Assembly: GCF_006439015.1 (NCBI RefSeq)
Contig: NZ_RCZG01000003.1
Location: 63,278 to 127,277 of the forward strand
Direction: 5' to 3'
DNA length: 64,000 nt
From: Mycolicibacterium hodleri
GTDB lineage: Bacteria; Actinomycetota; Actinomycetes; Mycobacteriales; Mycobacteriaceae
The notes below the pieces were generated by a model. The model was not told the origin of the DNA, did not search any database, and saw only the letters and a program-made list of their open reading frames with translations. A program made the position numbers and the translations under genes. Positions 33,925 to 42,756 of this stretch are shown piece by piece; positions within the stretch are counted from its first letter, which is position 1; the number at the start of each line of letters is the position of its first letter.

Positions 33925-34761
33925 ATGGATCCTGCACACGGCGACAAGGCCGACGCCAGCACCCTGACCGGAGTCTCGGAAACCGCGTTGTTGACGCTCA
34001 ACGGCAGAGCGCACCAGGCCCGCCACCCGCAAGCCATCATCGACGACCCCGTGGCCATCCGGCTCGCCGACTCGATCGACGTCGACTTCGACAAGTTCGG
34101 CCGCAAGGGCCAGGAGATGGCCCTGCGCTCGCTGGCCTTCGACCGCGCCGCAGGGCAGTACCTGACGCAGCACCCCTCAGCCTCCGTCGTTGCCCTCGCC
34201 GAAGGGCTGCAGACCAGCTTCTGGCGCCTGGACAGCGCGCTGCCCAATGCCGACTTCCGTTGGATCACAGTCGACTTCCCACCCATCGTCGCGCTACGTC
34301 AGCGACTGTTACCCGCATCCCCTCGCATCGTCGACCTCGCGCAGTCGGCACTGGATTACACCTGGATGGACCGGGTGGACTCCAGCAACGGTGTCTTCAT
34401 CACTGCGGAGGGCCTGCTCATGTACCTGCAGCCCGAAGAGGCAATGGGCCTGATCACTCAGTGCGCCAAACGTTTTCCAGGTGGCCAGATGATCTTCGAT
34501 CTGCCGCCGGTCCTGGTGAAGAAGCTCGCCCCGAAGGGCTTGCGAGCGTCCCGCCGATACCGCGTACCCCCGATGCCGTTCAGCCTGACGCCTGCTCAGC
34601 TGGCGGACTTGGCGAACACCGTGCCCGGAATCCGCACCGTGCACGACCTGCCGATGCCCCGAGGTCGTGGATTCCTATTCGAGAAGTTGTTCCCCGCGTT
34701 CTGGCAATGGAAGCCCACCAAGCAGATCCGCGGGGCCTATACCTTGCTGGAATTCGGTTGA
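33925..34761 (+). CDS. LCMT-type class I SAM-dependent methyltransferase
   Basis: A 278-residue protein of the leucine carboxyl methyltransferase/PPM1 family, widespread in mycobacteria as putative S-adenosylmethionine enzymes. Segments seen are LTGVSETALLTLNGRAHQAR, SVVALAEGLQTSFWRLD (SAM-binding acidic loop), WITVDFPPIVALRQRLLP and GVFITAEGLLMYLQPEEAM. The substrate in this bacterial group is unknown (small carboxylates or proteins). It is first in a same-strand series with a Ddn-family gene four bases downstream, an NmrA-like gene and a cupin, so they may be co-transcribed. Confidence 0.82.
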   Translation: MDPAHGDKADASTLTGVSETALLTLNGRAHQARHPQAIIDDPVAIRLADSIDVDFDKFGRKGQEMALRSLAFDRAAGQYLTQHPSASVVALAEGLQTSFWRLDSALPNADFRWITVDFPPIVALRQRLLPASPRIVDLAQSALDYTWMDRVDSSNGVFITAEGLLMYLQPEEAMGLITQCAKRFPGGQMIFDLPPVLVKKLAPKGLRASRRYRVPPMPFSLTPAQLADLANTVPGIRTVHDLPMPRGRGFLFEKLFPAFWQWKPTKQIRGAYTLLEFG

Positions 34762-34765
34762 TTCC

Positions 34766-35266
34766 ATGGGCATTCCACGGGTAGATCCCACGGCAGGTTC
34801 ACCGCTGCTACGCATCGGCGCTCGGCTGACGGGCAACACACCGGGTAGATGGCTCACCCGTCGGGTCGCACCGCGCCTGGACCGCCAGTTGCTCCGGCTG
34901 AGCAGAGGACGCGTGTCGTCGGCGGTCGTCACGCCGGAACTCCTGCTCTTTCACACGGGATCGAGAACCGGGCGACCACGCAGCACACCGCTGACGTACT
35001 TCACCGATGGTGATCGAGTCATCGTCGTGGCCTCGAACTACGGCGGTTCACGACATCCCGCGTGGTACTACAACGTGTTGGCGCAGCCCCGCGTCACCAT
35101 CGCCGCCGGCGGCTACCGCGGCACGTTCATCGGCCAAGAGATGACGGGAGTCGAACGCGATCGGCTGTGGAATCTCGCGGTCACGTTCATTCCCTCCTAC
35201 GCCCAATATGAGCGGCTTGCCGGCGACCGGATGATTCCGGTGTTGGCGTTCACCGAAACCGATTGA
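34766..35266 (+). CDS. Deazaflavin (F420)-dependent nitroreductase family protein
   Basis: A 166-residue paralogue of the gene at 29108. The core is ELLLFHTGSRTGRPRSTPLT, then VIVVASNYGGSRHPAWYYNV and IPSYAQYERLAGDRMIPVLA, matching Ddn-type F420 reductases. The first about 40 residues (RRVAPRLDRQLLRLSRGRVS) are basic, as in membrane-associated relatives. ATG 34766 is four bases past the methyltransferase stop; its end overlaps an upstream TTG of the NmrA-like gene. Substrate unknown. Confidence 0.85.
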   Translation: MGIPRVDPTAGSPLLRIGARLTGNTPGRWLTRRVAPRLDRQLLRLSRGRVSSAVVTPELLLFHTGSRTGRPRSTPLTYFTDGDRVIVVASNYGGSRHPAWYYNVLAQPRVTIAAGGYRGTFIGQEMTGVERDRLWNLAVTFIPSYAQYERLAGDRMIPVLAFTETD

Positions 35267-35304
35267 GCCGCCATGGGTCGACGCCCGAGGCTTACGATCT
35301 GATC

Positions 35305-36180
35305 GTGCTGTTGATCACCGGCCCGTCTGGCAACGTCGGCTTCGAATTGGTGCAACTGTTGGCCCGCGACACCACCGGGCTGCCGTGGCGGGTGGCCAGC
35401 CGACACCCCGGCGAATCCCATTCGGGTACGGCGGAATCCGTCGTTCTGGACTTCTTCGATCCCGCGACGTGGGCCGCTGCGCTCGACGGCGTGCAGTCAT
35501 TGTTCCTGCTCTTTCCGTTGCCCGGAAATCGAGCTGCCCGGGAGGCGATCATCCCCTTCGTGAATGCAGCGCAGCGCGCCGGGTGTCGCCATGTCGTGTA
35601 CGTCTCGGTCTTCGGTGCAGATCGGGCGCGGTTCATCCCGCACTACAAGGTCGAAAGGGCGCTGCGGGAGGGCAGCATGACGTGGACCGTGTTGCGGTGC
35701 AGCTTCTTCATGCAGAACTTGCACCGCGCGTTGTCGACGCACGGTATCGACATCGTCGAGCGCGGCGAACTGTTCATTCCGGCGGGCGATGGTGCGACCA
35801 CGTTCCTGGATGCACGCGACGCGGCTGCGGTCGCCGCCGAGGTCCTCACCGACCCGAAGTCGCATTGCAACGTCGTGCATCACCTGACGGGCCCCGAGGC
35901 GCTGACGATGACCGAGGTGGCCGACGCGCTCACCACCGAGCTCCGATCGCCGGTCCACTACGTCCGGCCCGGGTTGATCGCCTTCGCCCGACGCCTGCGG
36001 ACCCGCGGTGTCGGCTGGGACACTATCGGCTTCATGTCGGCGGTGTACAGCCTGACCCGAGTGGGTGCCAATCAGCAGGTCACCGGTGATGTGCAGCGCC
36101 TTCTCGGCCGGCCACCTCGCACCCTGCGGGAGTTCCTGCGCGACAGTAGCTGGCGCTGGCATCAGCGCAGCTGGACTTAG
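35305..36180 (+). CDS. NmrA-like NAD(P)-binding protein
   Basis: About 291 residues from GTG 35305. The fold is an atypical SDR: LLITGPSGNVGFELVQLLAR gives the dinucleotide-binding loop, with SLFLLFPLPGN, GCRHVVYVSVFGADRA and a distal substrate lobe. The catalytic Tyr/Lys of classical SDRs is not obvious, as usual for NmrA/NAD(P)H-binding proteins. A TTG at 35263 would overlap the previous stop and is a possible start; GTG 35305 aligns better with the fold. It may sense or use NADPH; no substrate assignable. Confidence 0.78.
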   Translation: MLLITGPSGNVGFELVQLLARDTTGLPWRVASRHPGESHSGTAESVVLDFFDPATWAAALDGVQSLFLLFPLPGNRAAREAIIPFVNAAQRAGCRHVVYVSVFGADRARFIPHYKVERALREGSMTWTVLRCSFFMQNLHRALSTHGIDIVERGELFIPAGDGATTFLDARDAAAVAAEVLTDPKSHCNVVHHLTGPEALTMTEVADALTTELRSPVHYVRPGLIAFARRLRTRGVGWDTIGFMSAVYSLTRVGANQQVTGDVQRLLGRPPRTLREFLRDSSWRWHQRSWT

Positions 36181-36189
36181 GGTTGGACG

Positions 36190-36552
36190 ATGATTCGAGC
36201 CTATCGCCTCTACACCGGCCCCGACGGAAACTCCCACGTCGAGCGCGGCAGCATCGCCGCAGGGAAGCTGATCGACGCCGAGACGGTCGAATTCAAGGAA
36301 ACCGCATCGCATTCATCGTTCGACTGGCACAACGACCCGATTCCGCAGTACGTCATCACGCTATCGGGCGTCCTCGAATTCACGACCGTCGGCGGCGAGA
36401 TGTTCACCATCCATCCCGGCGACGTTCTGTTGGCCACCGACCACACCGGCACCGGACATGAGTGGCGGTTGATCGACGACGCCCCGTGGAAACGTGCTTA
36501 TGTGGTGTTCAAACAGGGCACCGATACGCATTTCGTCCCAGACCACCCGTGA
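36190..36552 (+). CDS. Cupin domain protein
   Basis: A 120-residue single-cupin protein. The barrel motif is in SSFDWHNDPIPQYVITLSGV and GGEMFTIHPGDVLLATDHTG then TGHEW, with metal-ligand candidates His, Gln/Glu and His. Small cupins act as isomerases, dioxygenases or sensors. It begins 10 bases after the NmrA-like gene, so it is likely in the same transcript. Function unknown. Confidence 0.72.
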   Translation: MIRAYRLYTGPDGNSHVERGSIAAGKLIDAETVEFKETASHSSFDWHNDPIPQYVITLSGVLEFTTVGGEMFTIHPGDVLLATDHTGTGHEWRLIDDAPWKRAYVVFKQGTDTHFVPDHP

Positions 36553-36605
36553 CGACCCCGTCCAAGGCGGACTTCGCTCCGCGGGGCGGCGAACACATCC
36601 GAGAG

Positions 36606-36896
36606 TCAGGGCGTTTCGACGGGCACCTTCGTGATCTGGTGGGCGAGCTCGTCGGCAATGAGAACGTCCTCGATCCCCCATTGCGCGGCGGTTTCCCGTA
36701 GGCGTGCGTCGGCACCGTCCCTCGACGTGTGTACCGAGATGTAGCTGTCACCCCGATACTGCAGGACGACGACGTAGACCGAGTCGGGGTCGGCTACCGC
36801 AATAGCCAACTCTTGGTCGACGATCTCGCTGATCTGAGCGTCGTCGAGCGGTTCGGGTGAAGCGATCTCGTCTGGTGAGCTGGTATCGGTGTCCAC
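36606..36896 (-). CDS. Hypothetical 96-residue acidic protein
   Basis: GTG 36896 has GGAGG six bases upstream, giving a protein that starts with an acidic low-complexity segment then PLDDAQISEIVDQELAIAVA, SVYVVVLQYRGDSYISVHTS and a C-terminal WGIEDVLIADELAHQITKVP. The alternating beta pattern suggests a small alpha/beta fold. No family recognised. It is divergent from the gene at 37084, and both share a GGAGGCC element before the start. Confidence 0.6.
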   Translation of the reverse strand: MDTDTSSPDEIASPEPLDDAQISEIVDQELAIAVADPDSVYVVVLQYRGDSYISVHTSRDGADARLRETAAQWGIEDVLIADELAHQITKVPVETP

Positions 36897-36930
36897 GTTG
36901 GCCTCCGGTGAGTCTGTCGGACGTGCAACA

Positions 36931-36952
36931 GGGAATCGGCCGGGAATCGGCC
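36931..36952. repeat. 11-base tandem direct repeat in divergent promoter
   Basis: GGGAATCGGCC is duplicated head to tail at 36931-36941 and 36942-36952 in the 187-base gap between the two divergent hypothetical genes. It may be a regulator site or a chance slippage. Confidence 0.4.
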
Positions 36953-37083
36953 ACTGCAGTCCTCGGCGGTGTCGTGCGGATACCCCTGGCTGTCCGAAGC
37001 CAATCACGAGCCGGTCGCCTGGTTTGCGCTGCTCGGTGTCGGGATATCGTCCCCCCAGGACAACCAAGCGAACGGAGGCCCTC

Positions 37084-37731
37084 GTGGCCGAAGAAGTCGG
37101 CGCGTCTACGGCGCACCACCCTCGTGGCGCACTACCGGTGATCCGAGACACTGCGCTCAACACCTTGTCCGCGGCGATCGGTGACCTGTCAGGGCTGTTC
37201 GCTCAATCCGGACCCGTGTTTCACGGCCGACTGGAGATCGACGCGGACGCAGACCTACCCGGCGGGACACGGCTGCTGCAGCAAGGCCACACGGCAGACG
37301 TGCTGGTGCGCGTCGCACCGGTTGGCGACGCACTCGTCCCAAGGACGATCTGCCTCAAGGTTCCCGACGCATACGGGCCGGGGAGCGACCAGGACCTGCT
37401 CCTGGCCTCCTCGGCCGACGGAGCACCTCTGCATCACGCGGTGCTGCCCGCGGCGTCGTGCAGCGAGCGTCTGTACTCGTCGCTCTGGCTCTACCTCGCA
37501 GGGCTGCAGCTGACGGCATTCGGAGTCCGGGTGGACGCGGCGGCTAACGGTCCGGGTCCGCGGCCCGGGGACCGGCTGGACTTCCTACTGAGCGGCGCCC
37601 TCTCACGTTTCCGTTCCATCGGGGTCATCAGCTTGGCCGACACGGCGCCGGGCGCTCGTGTCACCTTCGCGGGCAGTAACGCCGGCGGGGGCCTGCGGGC
37701 GCTGCCGCCCGCGCTGTTCTACCGCGGCTAG
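37084..37731 (+). CDS. Conserved hypothetical, 215 residues (weakly catalase-fold-like)
   Basis: GTG 37084 has GGAGG six bases upstream. The protein runs through IGDLSGLFAQSGPVFHGRLE and LLQQGHTADVLVRVAP to LYLAGLQLTAFGVRV and ALSRFRSIGVISLADT. Its segmental pattern vaguely resembles catalase-like small proteins, but the haem-ligand motif is not evident, so I do not assign it. No signal or helices are seen. It is divergent from the 96-residue gene and precedes a convergent SDR. Confidence 0.6.
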   Translation: MAEEVGASTAHHPRGALPVIRDTALNTLSAAIGDLSGLFAQSGPVFHGRLEIDADADLPGGTRLLQQGHTADVLVRVAPVGDALVPRTICLKVPDAYGPGSDQDLLLASSADGAPLHHAVLPAASCSERLYSSLWLYLAGLQLTAFGVRVDAAANGPGPRPGDRLDFLLSGALSRFRSIGVISLADTAPGARVTFAGSNAGGGLRALPPALFYRG

Positions 37732-37748
37732 TCGAATAGCATTGGTTT

Positions 37749-38588
37749 TCAAGAAATTTCGGCGGCAATCCTGGTCCGCTCCTTCATCGAGGCGATCACT
37801 CCGCCGTCGTTGAGGATGTCAGTGCCGGTGAGGTAGCCGGCTCTGTCACTGGCGCAAAACGCGAACAGTTCAGCCATCTCCTCCGCCGTGCCCCACCGCG
37901 GAACCGCGAAGTCGGCGACCATTGCGCCGGCCCCGGCCTGCTCTTCGAGCTTGCCCATCTCGGTGTCGACGGACCCTGGCGAGACCGACACGATGCGCAG
38001 TCGCCGAACGTTGAACCGCTCGGCCTGTGACGAGCTGTACCACCTGACGAAGCTCTTGCTCACCGCGTACGCCAAACCGGGACGGGCCTCGTCGGGGGCG
38101 ATGCCGCAACTCGCCGTCATGCCCTCCATGAACGCGGTCACGTCCGTCAGCGCCAAGGGGAACTGTGTGGTCGGAATGATCTCCTCGGGCAACATATGTG
38201 ACGCCATCGATGCCACGTTGACAATCGCCGCCCCCTCTCCGGCCAAGCCATAGAACACCTCGTTGACGTTGAGCGTGCCGAGCGCATTGGTCCGCATGAC
38301 GTACTCGGCGTCGCCCATGCTGGGGCTCACCCCCGCGGTGTGTATCACCGAGGCGATCGGCCCGAGACCGGCTGCGGTTTCGAACAGCGCCGCGACCGAC
38401 TGCCGGTCGGTGACGTCGCAGTGGACGGCCGTCGCCGTCAGCCCGAGGTCCTTCAGCGCGGCGTCCGCGGCCTCGAGTCGATCCCGTCTGACGTCGCAGA
38501 GGACGAGCGTGTGGTCTCGTCCGATGATCCTGGCCGTAGCCAGACCCATGCCACCCGCACCACCCGTGATTACCGACACTCGCCTCAT
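37749..38588 (-). CDS. SDR family oxidoreductase
   Basis: A 279-residue NAD(P)-dependent dehydrogenase/reductase. The cofactor motif is VITGGAGGMGLATAR, the NAG-like segment is VIHTAGVSPS, the active-site Ser is in NVASMASHM, and YAVSK supplies Tyr and Lys. The tail GYLTGTDILNDGGVIAS is typical. A 25-residue extension follows. No partner gene; ATG 38588 is used. Substrate unknown. Confidence 0.85.
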   Translation of the reverse strand: MRRVSVITGGAGGMGLATARIIGRDHTLVLCDVRRDRLEAADAALKDLGLTATAVHCDVTDRQSVAALFETAAGLGPIASVIHTAGVSPSMGDAEYVMRTNALGTLNVNEVFYGLAGEGAAIVNVASMASHMLPEEIIPTTQFPLALTDVTAFMEGMTASCGIAPDEARPGLAYAVSKSFVRWYSSSQAERFNVRRLRIVSVSPGSVDTEMGKLEEQAGAGAMVADFAVPRWGTAEEMAELFAFCASDRAGYLTGTDILNDGGVIASMKERTRIAAEIS

Positions 38589-38638
38589 ACTTGGACCGTA
38601 TACAGGGATGGCACGCGTTACACATCAGGGGTCAGATG

Positions 38639-40147
38639 TCACGGATGCGGGTCTGTCCGCGCGACCTTGAATAGGTGCCACTGCCAGGGACCGAGCTCGA
38701 CGTACAGACCGTCGCGCACCTCACGACCTGAACGGACCCACTCGACGCCGGTGATGGGGTCCACCAGGCGATGGACCCCATCCGTCACGTCATTCCACGG
38801 CACGCGCACGTGGTCGGCGACGTGTTCGGCACTGAGGTTCACGACGATCAGCCAACGGTGATCACCATCCCAACACCACGAGACCAGCTCGACCGTTTCG
38901 CACAGCATCCAAGTCCCCGCTCGAAAAGTACTGTCGCACAACGCCTTGAGTAGCGCACGATGAAACGATGCCAACTCGTGGTCGATGTCTTCACGCGGGT
39001 GGCGGCCCAGAAACACCGGGAGACGGACCCGTGCGCCCGTCAGCTGCCCGTGATGCACCAGGCGGGCGCCGGTCTGAGTCAGCGTCGCCAGCGTCACGGC
39101 TTCTTGCCTGGCGGGGTCGAGGATCGCGGCCGCACGCGATTCGTCGTGGTTCTCCACGAACCGCAGCAACCGGCTCTGGAAGTCTGCGTCGGCGCGCAGA
39201 TGGTCGCGCACTGCTGCGGCGTCGCCGGTGACGAGACGGTCGTAAAGTCCCTTGTCATAGCAGAAGTCGAAACCTTGCTGTTGCAATGGCCATTCACGGT
39301 CCCAATAGGATTCGGCGATGAAGCGGAAGTCCGGATGATCCTGGCGCACGGCGTCGATGGCCTCGGGCCAGTACTCGCCTTCAGGCGGATCGCCGACACG
39401 ATCACCCCATGTTCGCGCGAAGACGTCGTTCATGACCAGCATGGCCATGTCGCAACGAACGCCGTCGCACTGGCTCGCGACATCCCGAAGCGTGTCGGCG
39501 ATCTCGTGGCGTAATCCCCGTGAGAACGCGTTGAGTTGAAGAACGTCCGACCACGCGGGAAAGTTCGGATCCCTTCCGTTGGCCAGAACTGTGCCGTTCA
39601 CATCCATGAACGACTCGGGATCGGCGACTAGCTCTGCCGAGGTGCCCGACACGAAGTACTCCGGATGCTTCGACGTCCATGGATGATCGGGCGCGACGTG
39701 GTTGGGAACGAAGTCGAGAATCAGGGCGAGACCCCTGCCGGCAAGCGCCGACCGCGCCGCCGCGAGGCCCGCGCGACCGCCCAGATATTCGTCGACCTCG
39801 TAGTTCCGGATGCAAAACGGAGAACCGACCACGTCCTGCGGCGTCCAATCCGGCAGCGCTGCAAGGCACTCCGCGACCAGGTCGCGGTTCGCCAAGGCCA
39901 CCGCCGCGCCAGCAGGACTTCGCTGCCAGACCCCCATCAACCACACCGCGTCGAAACCGAAGTCGGCGATGGCGTCCCAGTGCTCGTCGGGCACCGTCGA
40001 CAGATCCACCGGCGTCCCCGCACTCGCACTGAGTCCAGTCACCCAGGGCCAGGTGTTGATCTCGTAGATGAAGGGATGACGGGCCGATGCCCACCGCGTG
40101 GGGGTAGGACGCCGAGGTGGCTGATCGGACATTCTCTGGTTGGACAT
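38639..40147 (-). CDS. GH13 alpha-amylase family glycosidase
   Basis: A 502-residue (beta/alpha)8 enzyme. Catalytic residues are visible: Asp233 in GVRCDMAM, Glu279 in IAESYWDREW and Asp335 in FVENHDESRA. Starting with FIYEINTWPWV, the barrel lacks the usual N-terminal beta-strand order of plain amylases and has long inserts. It is the third GH13 in the window; it lacks the paired partner seen at 49601-52983. The start region is duplicated: a 15-base repeat (GGACATTCTCTGGT plus a joining base) places two ATG codons, at 40147 and 40132. It may act on alpha-glucan or trehalose-type sugars. Confidence 0.82.
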   Translation of the reverse strand: MSNQRMSDQPPRRPTPTRWASARHPFIYEINTWPWVTGLSASAGTPVDLSTVPDEHWDAIADFGFDAVWLMGVWQRSPAGAAVALANRDLVAECLAALPDWTPQDVVGSPFCIRNYEVDEYLGGRAGLAAARSALAGRGLALILDFVPNHVAPDHPWTSKHPEYFVSGTSAELVADPESFMDVNGTVLANGRDPNFPAWSDVLQLNAFSRGLRHEIADTLRDVASQCDGVRCDMAMLVMNDVFARTWGDRVGDPPEGEYWPEAIDAVRQDHPDFRFIAESYWDREWPLQQQGFDFCYDKGLYDRLVTGDAAAVRDHLRADADFQSRLLRFVENHDESRAAAILDPARQEAVTLATLTQTGARLVHHGQLTGARVRLPVFLGRHPREDIDHELASFHRALLKALCDSTFRAGTWMLCETVELVSWCWDGDHRWLIVVNLSAEHVADHVRVPWNDVTDGVHRLVDPITGVEWVRSGREVRDGLYVELGPWQWHLFKVARTDPHP

Positions 40148-40155
40148 TCTCTGGT
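40127..40155 (-). repeat. 15-base tandem repeat duplicating the GH13 start context
   Basis: GGACATTCTCTGGT occurs at 40127-40140 and 40142-40155 (plus strand), so each copy carries the same upstream bases and an ATG, giving two possible start codons 15 bases apart. Confidence 0.6.
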
Positions 40156-40278
40156 GAGGGTATCGGCGCCTGTGACGTCCATCGCCTTGTCGTGGCCTGG
40201 CTGGCGGCTCGACGCCGACGGTGCCACCATTGCAGAGATGTTTGCGCAGAGTGTATTTCGATCGGTCGAGCTGTGGTG

Positions 40279-40875
40279 ATGGCTGTCACAGTGTTTGCTG
40301 CACGGGTGCGCTGGAATGTGCGTGCCCTTGGATTCAATCCTTTGGTTCGCGCCAGTGATCGACTCGAAGCGCTGGCAGTGCTGGGCGTGCTCGTCGTGGC
40401 ACTCTTCACCGTGCCGGTCGCAGCGCGCGCCGAAGCCCAGGTGTACGAGGCGGGTGTTCGGACCGCCGACGAGCAGGCACACAGTCGTCATTCCATCGAG
40501 GCCGTGGCGGTTGACGGCAGCGCCACCCTGCCTGCGGACTTCGAAGGTTCCTACTACGTGCGCGCGCAGTGGCGCGAGGGAACTCGGCTGCGCACCGAGC
40601 AGGTCGTCGACCCTGCGACGATCCGCGCCGGCGACCCGCTGACGATCTGGCTGGACGACACGGGAACCGTCGTCGCGGCACCGCTGACTCCGCAAGATGC
40701 CAAGCTCAGCGCGCTCGGCGCGGCGGGGACCGTGTGGGTTGCCATCGTCGCCTGCACTGCTCTGCTGGCGTTCCTCATCCGCAAGCGGCTGGACCGAACG
40801 CGAGAGCACGGCTGGGATCGCGAACTGCGCCTACTGGCCCACAACGACGACGGATGGGCGAACCGACACACCTAG
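40279..40875 (+). CDS. Rv1733c-like two-helix membrane protein
   Basis: A 198-residue membrane protein. A first helix (LEALAVLGVLVVALFTVPVA) follows the motif GFNPLVRASDR, matching mycobacterial Rv1733c-type proteins (also NPLVR-x-DRLEA). An extracytoplasmic domain of about 90 residues is followed by a second helix (TVWVAIVACTALLAFLIRK) and a short cytosolic tail. In M. tuberculosis the relative is dormancy-associated; this is by memory. ATG 40279 overlaps an alternative GTG. Function unknown. Confidence 0.75.
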   Translation: MAVTVFAARVRWNVRALGFNPLVRASDRLEALAVLGVLVVALFTVPVAARAEAQVYEAGVRTADEQAHSRHSIEAVAVDGSATLPADFEGSYYVRAQWREGTRLRTEQVVDPATIRAGDPLTIWLDDTGTVVAAPLTPQDAKLSALGAAGTVWVAIVACTALLAFLIRKRLDRTREHGWDRELRLLAHNDDGWANRHT

Positions 40876-40941
40876 CCGGGGTTCACGTCCGGACTTCAGA
40901 AGCTCCCGACCACCGGCCCGCCTACCTGTGATGATGGACGA

Positions 40942-41838
40942 GTGGCCGACCCGGGTGGCAGTGGGGACGTGCGCCGTTCGCCTGTGGTGACATCCGAGAC
41001 GATCGGGCATGACGGCCGAGATCGGCTGGTCCTCAGCCGCGATCCAGGTGCCATCGCGTGCCGCCGAGTGATCATCTCGCTGCACGGCAGCGGATTCACT
41101 TCTCGAACCCACGACGCGATGGTCGACGCGGAAGGTCTCGCCCGCGACGGCGCCCTGGTTCTCACTCCCCAGGCGTCGATTCCATTTCGGTACAGCGCGG
41201 CCTTCCCTGAGGGATTCGGTTGGAACGTGCCAGGATCGCCGTTGCCCAGACAGACCGTGGTGCTCGACGGGCCCGACGACGTCGGCTTCATCACGACCCT
41301 CTTGGACATGACACGCGTACGCCATCCCGACCTTCCCGTTCACCTGCTCGGCTATTCGGGAGGCGCCCGACTGGCCTCTCACGTACTGGCTGCCGACCGG
41401 ACTCCGACGTCCGCCGGCCTCGTCGCAGGGGCCCTCTTTCCTCCGGCCTGCGTCTCTTCTCGTGCGGCGGTGCTTGCGATTCATGGCAAACAGGACGACG
41501 TGAATCCCTACTACGGTGCAGCCGGTGCGGACCGTGTCCGCTGGCCGACGGGCATTCTTCGAACGATGCAATCGTGGGCCAGCCGATCGGGTGCGGGCGA
41601 CACCCGTTCCGCGCGCGAACTGGAGCCCGGGGTGGTCGAACAACGCTTCGACAGCACCGATACCCGGTATGGCACCGTCCGCCTCATCAGCGTTGACGGG
41701 GTGGGACACACCTGGCCGGGAACGTCTGACCCACTATGTCTGCGGGAGTTCGGTCCGGCCGGTACCTGGTCGGCCACAACCCATCTGGGCAGATTCTTCG
41801 CCGCTTTCGATGATCGGACCCCTCCCGGCGACTCGTGA
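40942..41838 (+). CDS. PHB depolymerase/feruloyl-esterase-like alpha/beta hydrolase
   Basis: A 298-residue esterase. The oxyanion-side motif is ISLHGSGF and the nucleophile is Ser in LLGYSGGARLASH. The acid/His pair is probably in HGKQDDVNPYYGA and GVGHTWPGTSDPL. The pattern matches poly-3-hydroxybutyrate depolymerase/acetyl-esterase (LpqC-like) proteins, which degrade storage or plant esters. No clear signal peptide is present. Start may be GTG 40942 or a later GTG near 40987. It is 63 bases upstream of the metallo-beta-lactamase-fold gene and could share its transcript. Confidence 0.75.
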   Translation: MADPGGSGDVRRSPVVTSETIGHDGRDRLVLSRDPGAIACRRVIISLHGSGFTSRTHDAMVDAEGLARDGALVLTPQASIPFRYSAAFPEGFGWNVPGSPLPRQTVVLDGPDDVGFITTLLDMTRVRHPDLPVHLLGYSGGARLASHVLAADRTPTSAGLVAGALFPPACVSSRAAVLAIHGKQDDVNPYYGAAGADRVRWPTGILRTMQSWASRSGAGDTRSARELEPGVVEQRFDSTDTRYGTVRLISVDGVGHTWPGTSDPLCLREFGPAGTWSATTHLGRFFAAFDDRTPPGDS

Positions 41839-41901
41839 GCCGACGGCACGGGCTTGCACCGGTCGCCGTCCTGCCGCCGCTCTGCGAGGATCGAGGGTCT
41901 T

Positions 41902-42699
41902 ATGCCGGCACAACGGATGTACACCCTGACATTCGGCGTGGAGTACGTGCCGAAATCGCTATCGGTCCCCGGCGGTGGTTCGCACACCATCAACACACCG
42001 ATATACGGTGCGCTCGTCGAGACACCCGACGGCCTGATCCTGTTGGACACGGGCATCAGCCGCCGCGCTCTGGACAACCCCGACTTCCTGACTGCCTGCT
42101 ACGGCGCCGATCGATACCCGACCGCACCCGCCGGTGAGCCGCTCGAAGTGGCACTTGCGGAGTTGGGCTTCGGCGTCGCCGACATCTCGCTGGCCGCCGT
42201 CAGCCACCTGCACCTCGACCACACCGGTGGCATACCCCTACTCGCCGCGGCCGGGGTCCCGGTGGCGATTCAACGCGACGAACTCGAATACGGACGCCAA
42301 CGAGCGGCTAGCGGTACCGAAGCCGAGGTGGCCTTTCACCGCCACGATTACCTCGAGGTCGACGACATCCAGTGGATCCTCCTCGACGGCGCCACCGAAC
42401 TGGCGCCGGGAGTCGAAGCGATTCCGACCCCGGGGCACACCCCGGGTCATCAGTCATACGGCGTGCATCTGCCCGCCACCGGAGACTGGATCTTCGCCGC
42501 CGACGCGGCCGACCTCGCGGAGAACCTGCACGAGCATCGACGCTGCGGCAGCTGCGCCGAGGACACCGACACACCTCTGGCTCAAGAATCGGTCGAGCAC
42601 CTCATAGCGTTGGCCGACGCCCGCGACGCCCGCCTCATACCCGGCCACGACCCGATCGTGTGGAAGGCCATCTGGCACCCCGACGGCGGGCACCGCTGA
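41902..42699 (+). CDS. Metallo-beta-lactamase-fold hydrolase, N-acyl homoserine lactonase-like
   Basis: A 265-residue dizinc hydrolase. The metal motif is SHLHLDHTGG (H-x-H-x-D-H), followed by TPGHTPGHQSYGVHL, the Asp ligand FAADAADLAENL and RLIPGHDPIVW. The N-terminus, IYGALVETPDGLILLDTGIS, fits quorum-quenching lactonases. Lactone, lactam or thioester substrates are all possible. An AraC regulator gene lies convergent next door. ATG 41902 is used. Confidence 0.82.
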   Translation: MPAQRMYTLTFGVEYVPKSLSVPGGGSHTINTPIYGALVETPDGLILLDTGISRRALDNPDFLTACYGADRYPTAPAGEPLEVALAELGFGVADISLAAVSHLHLDHTGGIPLLAAAGVPVAIQRDELEYGRQRAASGTEAEVAFHRHDYLEVDDIQWILLDGATELAPGVEAIPTPGHTPGHQSYGVHLPATGDWIFAADAADLAENLHEHRRCGSCAEDTDTPLAQESVEHLIALADARDARLIPGHDPIVWKAIWHPDGGHR

Positions 42700-42756
42700 C
42701 CGCTGCGTCGGCCAGCGGGAGGCGTGGATGGCGAGAGCTTTGGCGCACCGCCCTGC

